Positions 41,997 to 52,600 of a DNA stretch of 64,000 nucleotides are shown one piece after another; position 1 is the first letter of the stretch, and each line of letters begins with the position of its first letter. The stretch comes from G032773895 sp965248935 (GTDB taxonomy: Bacteria > Pseudomonadota > Gammaproteobacteria > Pseudomonadales > Cellvibrionaceae). Position numbers and translations under genes: made by a program. The notes beneath the pieces are model-generated. The model made no database searches. It worked only from the letters and a program-made list of their open reading frames with translations, and was not told where the DNA came from. The stretch spans positions 992,001 through 1,056,000 of the forward strand of contig OZ252214.1 in NCBI GenBank assembly GCA_965248935.1, in the 5' to 3' direction.

Positions 41997-42938
41997 TTAA
42001 GATGGTAAAAATTCAATTGGGAAGGTAACGGTAACCGGCTCTACGTCCTTGGCTCCAAATTTAAACATTTTAATTCTGGCGATTAGACGGCGTTCTAGAG
42101 CCGGGTGGTCTAGTTCGCTTTTCAGTATTTTAACATTGGTCACTATGCCTTCTGGTAAAACGGTAATTTCGAAGACAATTTTGCCTTGTAACCCCGGTGT
42201 TTTGCGACGCTCTCGGTTATAGATCGACTGTAGCCGACCCTTATTTTGGTCAAATACGATGGTGACTTCTTCTTCTGAACGAACATTGTCCCCCCGCTCT
42301 CCTTTTTTACCTTCTTTCGTTTCGTTAATTACAACATCCTCTTTAAACAGGGATTGCTGAACTAACGCCAGCTCTCGCTGAGATAAGGCCGAGGTTCCTA
42401 CCGTGGTGGCGTACTGACTGGCATCAACTCCGCCACTGCCTTTGGATGTCCCCGCCGTTAACACGTCGGTATTGTGTCCCACTTTCGCTGTTTTAGCACC
42501 ATCGGCGCTAACGACTTTAGCGGATACGGCAGCATCCACAGCGGAGCTATCTATCAAGTCGGCAAACTCCTCAACCAGCGCCAGTATGCCGCTTTTTTCG
42601 GCTTTTGCTCTCGCCTTTTTTTCTTCTTTGGTGAGCGGTTTTTTCTCTTCCTTTTCCCGTTCTACTTTGGGCTTGGGTTTGGGGATGGGTTTGGGCTTCG
42701 GTTTGGGTTTGGGCGGAACAACTTTGGGTTTGGGCTGTTTCTTAATAAATTGAGCAATACGGTCGGGCACGGTTGGCTTTACCCTTCTGTCGTCCTCGGG
42801 CACATCGATATAACGAACGCCTATGCCAATCACGAGTGCAATGACTATGACTATGGCAGTGATAATGTGAAAGCGCTTATTGTCTTTACTATCCGGCTGC
42901 CATTGTAGGGCTATGTGTTCATATGTTGATACGGTCAT
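41997..42938 (-). CDS. TonB-like / AgmX-PglI C-terminal domain protein
   Basis: 313 residues: a short cytoplasmic N-terminus, one membrane helix (about 25-42, IITAIVIVIALVIGIGV), a Lys/Pro-rich spacer (VVPPKPKPKPKPIPKPKPK) typical of TonB, and a C-terminal TonB/AgmX-like domain (about 215-313) with IYNRERRKTPGLQGKIVFEITVLPEG. Such proteins link an ExbB-ExbD proton channel to partners in the periplasm or outer membrane. It is the last of a four-gene energising module that lies between the T6SS kinase block and two possible cargo genes. Confidence 0.8.
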   Translation of the reverse strand: MTVSTYEHIALQWQPDSKDNKRFHIITAIVIVIALVIGIGVRYIDVPEDDRRVKPTVPDRIAQFIKKQPKPKVVPPKPKPKPKPIPKPKPKVEREKEEKKPLTKEEKKARAKAEKSGILALVEEFADLIDSSAVDAAVSAKVVSADGAKTAKVGHNTDVLTAGTSKGSGGVDASQYATTVGTSALSQRELALVQQSLFKEDVVINETKEGKKGERGDNVRSEEEVTIVFDQNKGRLQSIYNRERRKTPGLQGKIVFEITVLPEGIVTNVKILKSELDHPALERRLIARIKMFKFGAKDVEPVTVTFPIEFLPS

Positions 42939-42998
42939 TTATTTGCTTACTTTTTTATTTGGCAATTCTGGCTCTTTTCACTCCAGGTAATCACAATG

Positions 42999-43511
42999 CT
43001 ACCCTTTCTTTTTTGCTTTTTGATTGGCCGCAAATGCGATTTTTGTGTATTTGGATTGCTGACAACTTGTCAGTATTTTACTGATTAATTGGTAGGATGT
43101 ATTTTCATCACCCAGTATGGTTACCGACCTTCCTTTTTGCGCTTCTGCTAAGGCTTCTTCAGTAATAAGTGTTTTACTCGCCTGAAACGTCAGTTCTTCT
43201 TTTAACGCTGGGATAGCTTCAGACTTGTCGTTAAGTATGTCTTCAATTAAACCGATACTACGCCCCAAAACCAATACTTCTTTTTTTGTGATGGTAATGG
43301 TTAGGGTTTCTTGTGGTGAATTGGTCGTGATGGAGCTGGGTAGAGTCAGTTGATTTTTTTTCGGCAACTGTTGCGAGCTGGACGAGTTTACTAATAGGAA
43401 AAAAACCAAGATGGTAAAAATATCCATTAGAGAAACTAGGTTCAACGCAGGTTGTTTTCGCTGTTTGTGGTGTCGTTCCATGCGGCGAGCACGCCTAGAT
43501 ATTTTCATCAT
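42999..43511 (-). CDS. exbD: ExbD/TolR-family protein 2
   Basis: 170 residues with an N-terminal basic stretch and one membrane helix containing LVSLMDIFTILVFFLLV. The Asp in the helix (SLMDIF) matches the proton-conducting Asp of ExbD/TolR. The periplasmic part is a small alpha/beta domain. It overlaps the upstream exbD-like gene by four bases. It keeps the functional Asp, unlike ExbD 1. Confidence 0.85.
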   Translation of the reverse strand: MMKISRRARRMERHHKQRKQPALNLVSLMDIFTILVFFLLVNSSSSQQLPKKNQLTLPSSITTNSPQETLTITITKKEVLVLGRSIGLIEDILNDKSEAIPALKEELTFQASKTLITEEALAEAQKGRSVTILGDENTSYQLISKILTSCQQSKYTKIAFAANQKAKKKG

Positions 43512-44083
43512 GGTGCAGACTCCTCCGTCGTCGCCGGTTCTTCAGCGGCCTGCTCTAAGACGTCTACATCCGCTACAGTTTCCTGGGCTTGTACTTCGGG
43601 CGCATCACCAATTGAGATATTCGGAAATAATTCATAGGTTTCCAGTGTGGCGGCAACTACTTCGCTGAAACTGCGTACATGGTCCATCACTTCGATCATG
43701 ATTTTGTAACTGACGTCTTTACCCAATAATAAAACGATGTCTTGATTTTCAGGAAATTTGAATTTTACTTTTTTAGTAAATTCATCAAATTCATTCCAGT
43801 TTGGGTTCGTGGAATCACGCTGAATTTTTTTAAGGGGGATGCCTGTACGGCCATCTTGAAAAAGGAAGCTGTCTTGCCGTATAACAAGTTGTAAGCGAAA
43901 CTTTTCTTCTGGGTTTTCATTGGCTATGGCATCTAATGCTGGCAGGTTCAAATCAAGAACGGTCATTCGTGAAAAAACTGCGGTTATAAGAAGAAAAGGC
44001 ACAAGAATAACCATTAGGTTCATGAACGCGGTAATGTTCAGTTCCACGGTTTCTTGCATACGCCTTCTGCGTACTAATTTCAT
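43508..44083 (-). CDS. exbD: ExbD/TolR-family protein 1
   Basis: 191 residues with one N-terminal membrane helix, ELNITAFMNLMVILVPFLLI. The ExbD/TolR proton-binding Asp position is Asn here (AFMNLM), so this subunit probably does not conduct protons itself. A periplasmic domain and an acidic C-terminal tail (EQAAEEPATTEES) follow. It sits between exbB and the second exbD with tight spacing. Paired ExbD proteins, one with Asp and one without, are known in some ExbB-ExbD-like motors. Confidence 0.82.
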   Translation of the reverse strand: MKLVRRRRMQETVELNITAFMNLMVILVPFLLITAVFSRMTVLDLNLPALDAIANENPEEKFRLQLVIRQDSFLFQDGRTGIPLKKIQRDSTNPNWNEFDEFTKKVKFKFPENQDIVLLLGKDVSYKIMIEVMDHVRSFSEVVAATLETYELFPNISIGDAPEVQAQETVADVDVLEQAAEEPATTEESAP

Positions 44084-44092
44084 GGCACTAAC

Positions 44093-44710
44093 TTACTCTT
44101 GACTCATGATGTTAAGGCACTTCACAGCAGCCATTTCGATGTTGTCTACTAGTTTAGTGGTGCGAGAAGCGAGGTAAGAATGAAATAACAATAGCGGGAT
44201 AGCGGCTGTTAGACCAAATGCGGTGGTATTCATCGCGACTGAAATACTGGCAGAGAGTAGGTTGGCTTTTTCTGCCGGGTCGGCAGCCGCTACGGCGGTA
44301 AACGCTTGGATTAGACCAATAATGGTGCCCAATAGGCCAAGTAATGTTGCGATATTCGCTAAGGTCGCTAGGTAATGCGTACGCTGTTCCATTTCCGGTA
44401 CAACTTCCATAATACCCTCTTCCATGGCGGCTTCAATAATTTCTCGTCGAGCATTATTTTTCAGGCGCGCAAAACCATAACTGAGTACTACGGCTAGAGG
44501 GCTGTTCACACTGTCAACGACTTTCTCTGCCCGCACGCTGTCTTCGGCTTTTAACATAGGAACAATATTACGCCAGATTTTATTGGTGGAGGCTTGAGTT
44601 TTGGTTAGGTAGATAAAACGTTCTAGCGAAATAGCTAAACCTATCGCCATGACAATCAGTATCGGGTACATGAACATTCCACCCGATTGAAATAGCTTGA
44701 TTAACTCCAT
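44093..44710 (-). CDS. exbB: ExbB/TolQ/MotA-family proton channel protein
   Basis: 205 residues with the TolQ/ExbB layout: an N-terminal helix (MYPILIVMAIGLAISLERFIYL), a cytoplasmic loop, and two C-terminal helices, TLANIATLLGLLGTIIGLIQAF and SISVAMNTTAFGLTAAIPLLLFHSYL. The GLLGTIIG and TTAFGL segments are family hallmarks. It is the first gene of the module, 70 bases after the small acidic protein gene, so it is probably co-transcribed with the T6SS kinase block. Confidence 0.88.
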   Translation of the reverse strand: MELIKLFQSGGMFMYPILIVMAIGLAISLERFIYLTKTQASTNKIWRNIVPMLKAEDSVRAEKVVDSVNSPLAVVLSYGFARLKNNARREIIEAAMEEGIMEVVPEMEQRTHYLATLANIATLLGLLGTIIGLIQAFTAVAAADPAEKANLLSASISVAMNTTAFGLTAAIPLLLFHSYLASRTTKLVDNIEMAAVKCLNIMSQE

Positions 44711-44780
44711 AATGTTACCTTTTAAATTTTACTTATATTTTTGAATTAGTTAGAGCAGAGCTTTTGGCTTTGCTAAAATT

Positions 44781-45047
44781 TTAATGCAAATCTTCGTCTG
44801 GGTCTTCGTCAAGCAACCCTTTTAATTCATTGGCTTGAAACACTTGCGTTTTAAACAGGTGATTGGGCTGGGTAATTTCTTCCTCTGGAAAGGGTTCGTA
44901 ACCTTCAGGTTCGGTTCCATTGAGGTCGTGCTCTATAACGCCTAATATTTGATTTCTCTGAGTGCGGTAGTCATCAAATGAAACATGACGATTGTAATAG
45001 CTATCGCACAGCGCCCTTAGCATTGAGAAGTAATTATGATTGTTCAT
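44781..45047 (-). CDS. Small acidic protein
   Basis: 88 residues beginning MNNHNYFSMLRALCDSYYNRHVSFDDYRTQRNQIL, followed by an acidic tail (EEEITQPNH, DEDPDEDLH). No family recognised. It lies between the T6SS kinase and the ExbB-ExbD module on the same strand, with 140 bases before it and 70 after. Possibly a regulatory partner of one of them. Confidence 0.65.
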   Translation of the reverse strand: MNNHNYFSMLRALCDSYYNRHVSFDDYRTQRNQILGVIEHDLNGTEPEGYEPFPEEEITQPNHLFKTQVFQANELKGLLDEDPDEDLH

Positions 45048-45187
45048 CTGATCACCTGTATATACGCAAAGCTCCTTTTACACAATTCATTATTTGATCG
45101 CTGGCTAAAACCCCTTTTTGACCCATCGCTTCATTTGAATACAAAACAAGCGTTAAATATTAAAGAAGGACGCTTTTCACCATTAAA

Positions 45188-48043
45188 TTATTTGCTGCGC
45201 GTATCTATTTCTCTTAATACTCTAAACCCGGTCAGTTTATCTGCTTTGCCTGAATGACTTTCACCATAAGTAAAACGACAGTTTTCCATTGAGGTATTGT
45301 ATGAACCACCTACAGCGGATAAGGCCCCACCTATTTCACTGACCCATTCACGAGCATTGCCAATGTGGTTCACAAGCCCCCACGAATTTTGCTGGCCAAC
45401 GGATGCTTTAAGTAGGGAGCCACCTTTTTGTATTCCCCTGGAGCTAAGTTTGCAGTTTCGGTTAGAGTCTAATCTATTCTTTCCAGCTTTTGCGGCATAA
45501 ACCCATTCAGCTTTAGTGGGTATTCTATACTTTTTCTTGGTCTCTTTGCTAAGCCATTTAAGGTAACTTTTCGCTTGACTAAGTGATACGTTGGTAGCCG
45601 GTAACGACCCTATTGCATTTTGTATTTCACTGCATTCGCCACTGCTTTTGCAATAAGCATTCATTTCATTTATGGACACTTCGTATTTACCTATAGCGAA
45701 CGCTTGTATATTGCCTTTTCCAGGAACAACTACCAAGGATGGACCACGACCCACTAAGGGGATTCTATCCCGACAGATAGCCCGCTTACCACGCGCACCT
45801 AAACCGGCGATGGAAATGCCGCAGGGGTCTTTTGGTATAATTTTAATTCCAGTAATAATTTTACTGCCTTTAAATATTCTCATGGCGGCTTTTTTGGAGT
45901 CTTTTGCACGCTCGGGGAAGTTACGACCAATTTTTTCTAAACACACAGCCAAAGCACTCATAAAACGTGTTTCTTCTTTTTGGTAACGCGCCATGTCCAA
46001 TGATCTTAATTTGATAATGGCGATGTCCAAATCTTTCATGTTGATATGAGAACGGCAAGCCAATTGGCTATTAACATTCGATAACGCTGCATCATATTCT
46101 GATCGACGCTTTGCGGCAACTTGGAATTGTTTTACCTGTTCTTGTTTTTGCTCTTGAACGAGATGCTTTCTTTTTGCCGCTTCCGCTTCTTCTTGTTTTT
46201 TCGCTTTCAACACTTGAGAAAGTTTGGTATTTAATTCTTCCAGTTGTGTGCTATCTGCGGCATAACGCTTGGCATTTTCAAGCCAAGTTTGCGCAGGAGT
46301 ATACTCTTTGTTTTCGAGAGCTTCATTGATTTTGCCTAGGTAGGCTTTATACACTGTTGCCTCTACGTCAACTAACCATTGATAGTCTTTGCCCATTAGT
46401 TTTCTGGCAGATTGTATTTCTTGCCAAAGCCCTTCCTCCCAGCGTCTTTCAAAGCTCATTGCTTTGAGCAGTTCATCAATTGCTTGGGTTTGCAGTTCCA
46501 GCCGAAGTTGGATTTCAATTTCACTACGTACTTCGTCTTCTTTGAAACCCGACGGCGCTTTAGGTCCATATTTGTAATAGGCTACACCAGTAACAATGAG
46601 AAGAACAAAAAACGCTACGGCCATTTTACCTGTGGAAGACGCTTTGGTGGAAAACTCTCTCAAAAATTCGTCCACGCTTATGCTTCGATCTTCACGTTTA
46701 AAGGCGATGGCCTTTTCAATGGCTTTCCATTGGTGTTTTTTTATACCTGCAATGCGCTTTGGCTTGAGGTTCTGTTTCGCAGCTTCATTGGCATGTGCTC
46801 GGTCGTAGGGGTGCAGGCCGGTAAAAAGTTCATAGGCAATGCACCCTAACGCATAGATATCGTCGCGGATGTCAGGGGGACTTCCCTCTAGCATTTCCAT
46901 ACTGGCATAGGCCGGTGTTAAAGCCCCCAAGTTCCCAGCGTCAAATACGGTTTTGTCATCCACACTCTCTTCGAGGTGTTCGGCTTTTGCAACCGCGCGA
47001 GCAATACCAAAATCAAACACTTTAGCCACCCCTTTATTGGTGACAAAGATGTTTCCCGGTTTAAAATCTGAGTGAATAATTTTTTCGTGATGGGCGTGAA
47101 TAAGCGCTCTGGAGATACCTTCGATAATGGTAATCACTTCGTCGTATGGTAAACCTGTAGAGCGATACTGACTTATTAATTTGTCCAGGGGTTTTCCATC
47201 CAGGAATTCCATGGTCATAAATACTGTGCCGCCATCTCTATCAAAGTCATGCACGTTCACAATATTAGGGTGGGCAATACGCTGGGATTTTCGAGATTCT
47301 CTCTGTAACGCAATAAACGCTTCGGGGTGAGACTTAAATTCATCACTCAGTACTTTGACCGCAACATAGGGGTCACGGTCTTGAGCTTCAATTTTGAGAA
47401 GGTCTTTGGCTTTGTATACTACCCCCATTCCACCTGCACCTAATATGTCCTCTAAGACAAAACGTTTTTTCAGCAGTCCATGAGAGCCCGCTGCTGCCGC
47501 TTCTTGTTGAGCGGCTTCTTTCGCTAATTCTAACGAGCTGGAGCGATTGTCCCGCTGAAGCACTTCGGCTTTGTCACCCAATTTGGCTAGGTCGCCCGCT
47601 ACTTCTGTCCGCACATCTTCAGATGTGGCAAACCGAGTTTTATCGCGGCCACTTATTGGCACTTCTGGGGTGTCTACTAGTATGTCTACTGGGGTATTTT
47701 TTAGGCGAGTAGGGTCGCTATCGGCTTGTGCTTTTTGCCGTTGTAGCGCTTGCTTTTTTTTGAGTAGGGCCACTCGTTTTTTAGCAACAGCCATACGTGT
47801 TTTATCATCAAGCGGCTGTTTCTTTTTGGCTATTCGTGTTCTGTCATCTGGCGGGTGTTTTTTATGTGCAACACGGGTTTTATCGTCGCAGCCCTCTGTT
47901 TTTTCTTGAGCATGTTTTTTTTGCACATATTTTTTTTGCACAACTATCCGCGTACGGTCGTCATCCAGGCCGCCTTCTCTATCTGTATCAACAACAGGTT
48001 TAGGCTGTATGCGCGTTTTGTCGTTATCGTCAAAATCGGTCAT
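45188..48043 (-). CDS. ppkA: T6SS Ser/Thr kinase with C-terminal FGE-sulfatase domain (PpkA-like)
   Basis: 951 residues. The N-terminus (1-165) carries several D-[K/R]-T-R motifs such as DDRTRI and DDKTRV. A Hanks-type kinase domain (about 200-470) has the G-loop LGAGGMGVVYKAKD, Lys in VAVKVL, the catalytic loop HSDFKPGN (about 324; Arg of HRD replaced by Ser) and DFG. A membrane helix (about 478-497) and a periplasmic coiled region follow. The C-terminus (about 780-951) is an FGE-sulfatase/SUMF1-type domain (NHIGNAREWVSE, GGSYNT, GFRVLRE). In the P. aeruginosa H1 system PpkA phosphorylates Fha1 to turn on secretion, and PppA reverses it; the same logic is inferred. Confidence 0.88.
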   Translation of the reverse strand: MTDFDDNDKTRIQPKPVVDTDREGGLDDDRTRIVVQKKYVQKKHAQEKTEGCDDKTRVAHKKHPPDDRTRIAKKKQPLDDKTRMAVAKKRVALLKKKQALQRQKAQADSDPTRLKNTPVDILVDTPEVPISGRDKTRFATSEDVRTEVAGDLAKLGDKAEVLQRDNRSSSLELAKEAAQQEAAAAGSHGLLKKRFVLEDILGAGGMGVVYKAKDLLKIEAQDRDPYVAVKVLSDEFKSHPEAFIALQRESRKSQRIAHPNIVNVHDFDRDGGTVFMTMEFLDGKPLDKLISQYRSTGLPYDEVITIIEGISRALIHAHHEKIIHSDFKPGNIFVTNKGVAKVFDFGIARAVAKAEHLEESVDDKTVFDAGNLGALTPAYASMEMLEGSPPDIRDDIYALGCIAYELFTGLHPYDRAHANEAAKQNLKPKRIAGIKKHQWKAIEKAIAFKREDRSISVDEFLREFSTKASSTGKMAVAFFVLLIVTGVAYYKYGPKAPSGFKEDEVRSEIEIQLRLELQTQAIDELLKAMSFERRWEEGLWQEIQSARKLMGKDYQWLVDVEATVYKAYLGKINEALENKEYTPAQTWLENAKRYAADSTQLEELNTKLSQVLKAKKQEEAEAAKRKHLVQEQKQEQVKQFQVAAKRRSEYDAALSNVNSQLACRSHINMKDLDIAIIKLRSLDMARYQKEETRFMSALAVCLEKIGRNFPERAKDSKKAAMRIFKGSKIITGIKIIPKDPCGISIAGLGARGKRAICRDRIPLVGRGPSLVVVPGKGNIQAFAIGKYEVSINEMNAYCKSSGECSEIQNAIGSLPATNVSLSQAKSYLKWLSKETKKKYRIPTKAEWVYAAKAGKNRLDSNRNCKLSSRGIQKGGSLLKASVGQQNSWGLVNHIGNAREWVSEIGGALSAVGGSYNTSMENCRFTYGESHSGKADKLTGFRVLREIDTRSK

Positions 48044-48105
48044 TATTATTCTGTTGCCAGGGCCCTATTCGCTCATATTCTGTGAGGGGACGTCTAGTAG
48101 TGAGC

Positions 48106-48888
48106 TTACTCGGTAAGGTTATCACTACTTTCCATGGTTACTTTTCCAGGCTCACCACGCACAATAATAATCGATACATTATCGTTAGCGCCGTTATCCA
48201 GAGCTTTGCGCATCAAATCATCAACACTTTCTTTCACGCTACGAATGTTGAGGGAGTGTATTATTTCGTCTTGTGGAACGGCATTGTATAGCCCATCACT
48301 ACACAGAAGGAAAGTATCGCCTATCTGAGTACTAAAGGCGTTGATGTCCACGTAGAGAGGGTCCTCCACACCAATAGCCCTAGTTATAACATTGCTTTGC
48401 GGGTGACCTTTGGCTTCTTCTGCGGTCAATAATCCCATTTGCAGCATTTCCTCAACTTGGCTGTGGTCACGGGACAATTGCGCTAACCCGTTATTTCGAT
48501 ACCGATAGAGCCTGGAATCTCCCACCCAAAGACAAACGCCCACTCTATCACGGATAAGCAGGCTCACCACGGTACTGCCTATGGTGGCATCTTCAAGCAT
48601 AATCTCAGCGTATTCAATAAGCTGATCATTAACGCTGATTAAACAGTCTTCAACGGCATTAACAAAGTGGTGGACGTTCTCATCTGGCTGAACATGTTCC
48701 AAGGCCGCTACAATTTTACTGCTGGCAACATCGCCAACAGCATGGCCACCCATCCCATCTGCAACAACCCAAAGGCCGTTCGCGGGCAGGGACAAAATTG
48801 AGTCCTCATTTGCTTCACGCACTGTTCCCACATCGGTTTTGGCGCTGCTTATCCAGGTAATCGGACGTCTAAAGGTTGTATCACTCAT
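48106..48888 (-). CDS. pppA: PP2C-family protein phosphatase (PppA)
   Basis: 260 residues with all PP2C metal-binding motifs: REANEDS near residue 24, VVADGMGGH (about 40), GDSRLYRY (about 123), LLCSDGLY (about 195) and ANDNVSII (about 240). PppA-type phosphatases dephosphorylate Fha to switch the T6SS off. It lies between tagF and the kinase gene in the same operon, 62 bases from the kinase. Confidence 0.92.
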   Translation of the reverse strand: MSDTTFRRPITWISSAKTDVGTVREANEDSILSLPANGLWVVADGMGGHAVGDVASSKIVAALEHVQPDENVHHFVNAVEDCLISVNDQLIEYAEIMLEDATIGSTVVSLLIRDRVGVCLWVGDSRLYRYRNNGLAQLSRDHSQVEEMLQMGLLTAEEAKGHPQSNVITRAIGVEDPLYVDINAFSTQIGDTFLLCSDGLYNAVPQDEIIHSLNIRSVKESVDDLMRKALDNGANDNVSIIIVRGEPGKVTMESSDNLTE

Positions 48889-48907
48889 CGGTTAATCTAT
48901 TACTGAA

Positions 48908-49639
48908 TTACTCAGATTCTTCATTTTGCAGGATGACTTTATAGGGTTCATCCCAATTACTTTCCGCCCAGTTGCCATCGAGCATTGAGGCAGCCCCACT
49001 TATTTGTGGCAAGCCTTTACAAAACATAACACAGGGCTCCACCAATTGAGAGCCGCGTGTACTCCAGGCACTATAGCTAGTATGGGCTTGCCTCATAAAA
49101 CTGTCGATAATGTAGGGGTAAACTGAAGCTGGCGATTGCTCTTCAAAGTCCATGTTGACAATGGTGCCCATAATTCCTCCTAAGGTATCGAGCTTGTCAT
49201 ATACGGGAACCACATCTAATTCTACAGTGTTTATTTCTTCAACTATTTCATCAATGAGCAATTCGCCATCCAGCGATTGCAGGGCGATTTCCTCCAGAGC
49301 TTCAAACCACTCTGTTCTATTAGAGATAAGCTCAGCCGGGCAAAGGGTATTATCCATTCGACGAACAAGGGAAAATGGAAAATATCGCCCCACCCTGTCT
49401 ACACTGGGTAGGACGACTCCGGCCCATATATTGTCATCGACCACTCCTGCTGAGAGGGCAAACCGCCATATGGGGCTAGTCAGGTAAGTATCTAACCAAT
49501 TTTCACCCAATTGCTCTTGAGTACCGCCAACAAACCCCTGTAACCATGTATCCCAAACTTCCACAAAGTTGGCATCAAGATCCCGACATAGAAAGTCGCC
49601 ATGTGCTGGCAACTTTCCAAATAAACCTGTGGTATTCAT
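48908..49639 (-). CDS. tagF: T6SS protein TagF
   Basis: 243 residues beginning GLFGKLPAHGDFLCRDLDANFVEVWDTWLQ, the TagF (ImpM, DUF2094) signature. PSVDRVGRYFPFSLVRR in the first half is also typical. TagF is a post-translational repressor of T6SS assembly that acts with Fha. It lies 19 bases upstream of the phosphatase gene in the operon. Confidence 0.92.
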   Translation of the reverse strand: MNTTGLFGKLPAHGDFLCRDLDANFVEVWDTWLQGFVGGTQEQLGENWLDTYLTSPIWRFALSAGVVDDNIWAGVVLPSVDRVGRYFPFSLVRRMDNTLCPAELISNRTEWFEALEEIALQSLDGELLIDEIVEEINTVELDVVPVYDKLDTLGGIMGTIVNMDFEEQSPASVYPYIIDSFMRQAHTSYSAWSTRGSQLVEPCVMFCKGLPQISGAASMLDGNWAESNWDEPYKVILQNEESE

Positions 49640-49654
49640 ATTCTGGCTCAGCTC

Positions 49655-52600
49655 TTATAAACGCTCTGGACAGCGGAAGGCTGACAAGATGTTGTTGCTA
49701 AATGGGTTATTAATGCTTTTTGCTTTCCCCTCGTAAACGATTTGATGTATATCTGAATTGCGATGACCTTCATTCAGTTTAAAGGTGATTTTATACACAT
49801 TGGACTTGGATGTTTTCACTACAGATGAGTTGTCCATTAACCTAAACCACGCCCATGGCCCGGTATAGGCTTTATCGTATAGGTTTTCAGTTAAGTCTTC
49901 GAAAATAATGCGTACACGTTTATTCTCGTCTTCACCTGACCAGGTGACCGCTTTCCAGAATTTAGGTCCGTGCTTGTAGGTCAAACGGTTATCACCAACA
50001 TCCAGTGAAAAACGCGCTTCTTTACCATCAAAACTATAGGGCCTTAGCTCTAAGCTGATGGTGGGTGATTCGGGATTATCTCTAAAGAATACGTTTTTAA
50101 TATTGAGCGCTCGGCGGACCTGCTGCATACTTTTATTTGAAAAGCCGATGGTATATCGATCGACTTCTCTGTTTTGCCAGCCTTCCCGAGTATTCACAAA
50201 TGGGGTCAGTATCTCACCATAGAAGAGGTCAATGGTACCGCCCGGCTTAAAGAATTCACTGAAATCATAGAGCGCTAGCTCGTCTTCCGATTTCTTATTC
50301 AGTGGGTAACGACCCGCAAGCGCACGAGAATAAGGGTCATATACACGGGTACGCCATTCAGAGTTAACGTATTGATTCGCAGAACTCAGCACCACTCTCC
50401 AACTTTCGTCTGCAATACTCGTTAACCAACCTCGAATTTCAGGTGGGGTTTTCTTCGCATACTCTCTCAGTGAGGTCATTGGGTTGCCTGTACCACTGAC
50501 AAACCGTGCTTTGGCAATTTCAAATGCACGCTTAGAGGGGTCTGGTGAGATGGTAATATCCTGCAAATATACCTGCACTTCTTGCAAACGTTTCATTACC
50601 ATGCCGATAGGCGCACCACCATTGGAGGATTCGCTAAGAAGCGCGTTCACATCTCGGAAGTGTTTATCCACTTTGGTATAGGGTATTTTTATTGAGTCCA
50701 ATCCTACCCCCATCCGCCGAGCTTCACCTAGATATCTCGCTTTGCTGCTAACACGGTTGGCTATTCTTTCTGTTTTACCCAGGTCGGGAAGATCGGGAAT
50801 GGGTGTTAATTGCGTATTCACTTTTCCCACTTCCAGTACAGCCAAAAGCGGAGAGTAAACCGGGTCGGAAAATAACGTTAGTATATCGCTGGCGTGGCGC
50901 AAATTTCTGAACTCTGCCAGCTCAAAGGAGGCGTAATACTTGGTCCAAATGTGCGTATAATCAGATAAGTAATGATCTTTAACCTTATCGCTGATTTCAT
51001 CCAGGTCGTCGGAAACAAAGTCTACTCTCTCACTGTCGTCATCAGCTAAAACCCAACGCTCGTTTACTACACCAGAAACCACGGGTGAATTAACGGAAAA
51101 ATCCGCGTTTTCATAGCCTTCAATGGTATACAAAACGGGAATACTTAATGCGTCCTGTGTTGCATTGTTGGCTTTAAACGCAGTAAGTGTTGACTCACCT
51201 AAGTGATTACGCATATCCACACGTTGTGTGTACTGGGCATTGGTTTTTATGCGGCTGTATACACGTTGAGATACTGGCATACGCAATAAGGAGGAGCGCG
51301 TATTCGCCACGAGTGTTTTGTTTAATTCATGCGGGGCAATGTCAAGTGCCATTAATGCTTGTAAGTGAGCTTCAAGCTCTTGACGCCGAGTCGCTTCTCC
51401 ATGGAATTGTTCCTCCCAGCGGCTAATAAACCAGTTGCTCGCCAACTCCGTATCCATGTTCTCTGTTTTTTCGAACATCATATAAATACGGAAGGTATTG
51501 TAGAGATCGCCACCTTCGTGACCACGCCTTAACTGAGATTCAAGAGAAGCAACAAGCTTGGGCAGTAGCAGCTTTTTAAGATGGGTTTCGTACGCTAGGT
51601 TAGCGTTATCATCTACGCGGCTATCGTACATCCCCATGCCGGAAAGCCAGGGGTGTTCATCTTGGTCATAGACGATACTGGCGTTGGCCAGTGCATTGAG
51701 AGGGGGCAGTACCGCTCGAATATCTTTATTCCAGTTGGATAACTTGCCACTTTCGACATTAAATTCCGTTACAAACTCATCCACGTCCGACATAGACATT
51801 TTGTGCCGGGTAATACTGCCACTCCAGACTAAAACAAGCGCGATTGTCGTCACGCCCATTGCCCCAATAGCAATGCGTTGTGCCCAACGTATCATCATTT
51901 CATAGCGAACATTGGCGCCAACTAGTTCCGATTCAGGGAAGATCACTTCTCGAAAAAGCTTGCCCAAGAAAAAGCTCTTACCTTGCTGAAATGGCGACTG
52001 CGCCGCTTCCCTTGAAAAACCAAAGTTAGAGGCAACGGAGGTCATCAGGCGATCAATTGGTGTGCCGTCTTGCGTACCGCTGGAAAAATATACGCCGCGC
52101 AAATACGGCTGAAAACGATAGCGATTTTTAATAAAAGTTTGACGAACAAATGAATCTACTATGGATTTAAGGTTTTCCATCTGCTGTGGGAAGCCTTGAA
52201 CTTGCCCTCGCCTTTTGACATCTCGCTCTTGGTGAACTCGCCACAAAACTCGGTCATATAAGCGGCCAATCAGTTTATCCAGCTCTTCATTTAAGTAGTC
52301 AAATTCAGGGCTTTGTGTGAGCTTAGGTGCATTGGGCAATGATACACCCCACACTTGTTCACGTTCCTCTTTACCTAAATCTTCAAAGAATTCGGAAAAA
52401 CCTGAAACCAAATCGGCTTTGGTAAACATAAGGTAAATCGGAAATCGAATTTCCAATTTTTCCATTAATTCGTCTAAGCGCGAGCGAATAACTTTCGCGT
52501 GCTGAATTCGTTCATCTTCAGTTTGCAGTAACAGGTCATGTAAACTTATTGCGACAATGGCGCCATTAATTGGGCGGCGCTTTCTATTCCGTTTCAGCAG

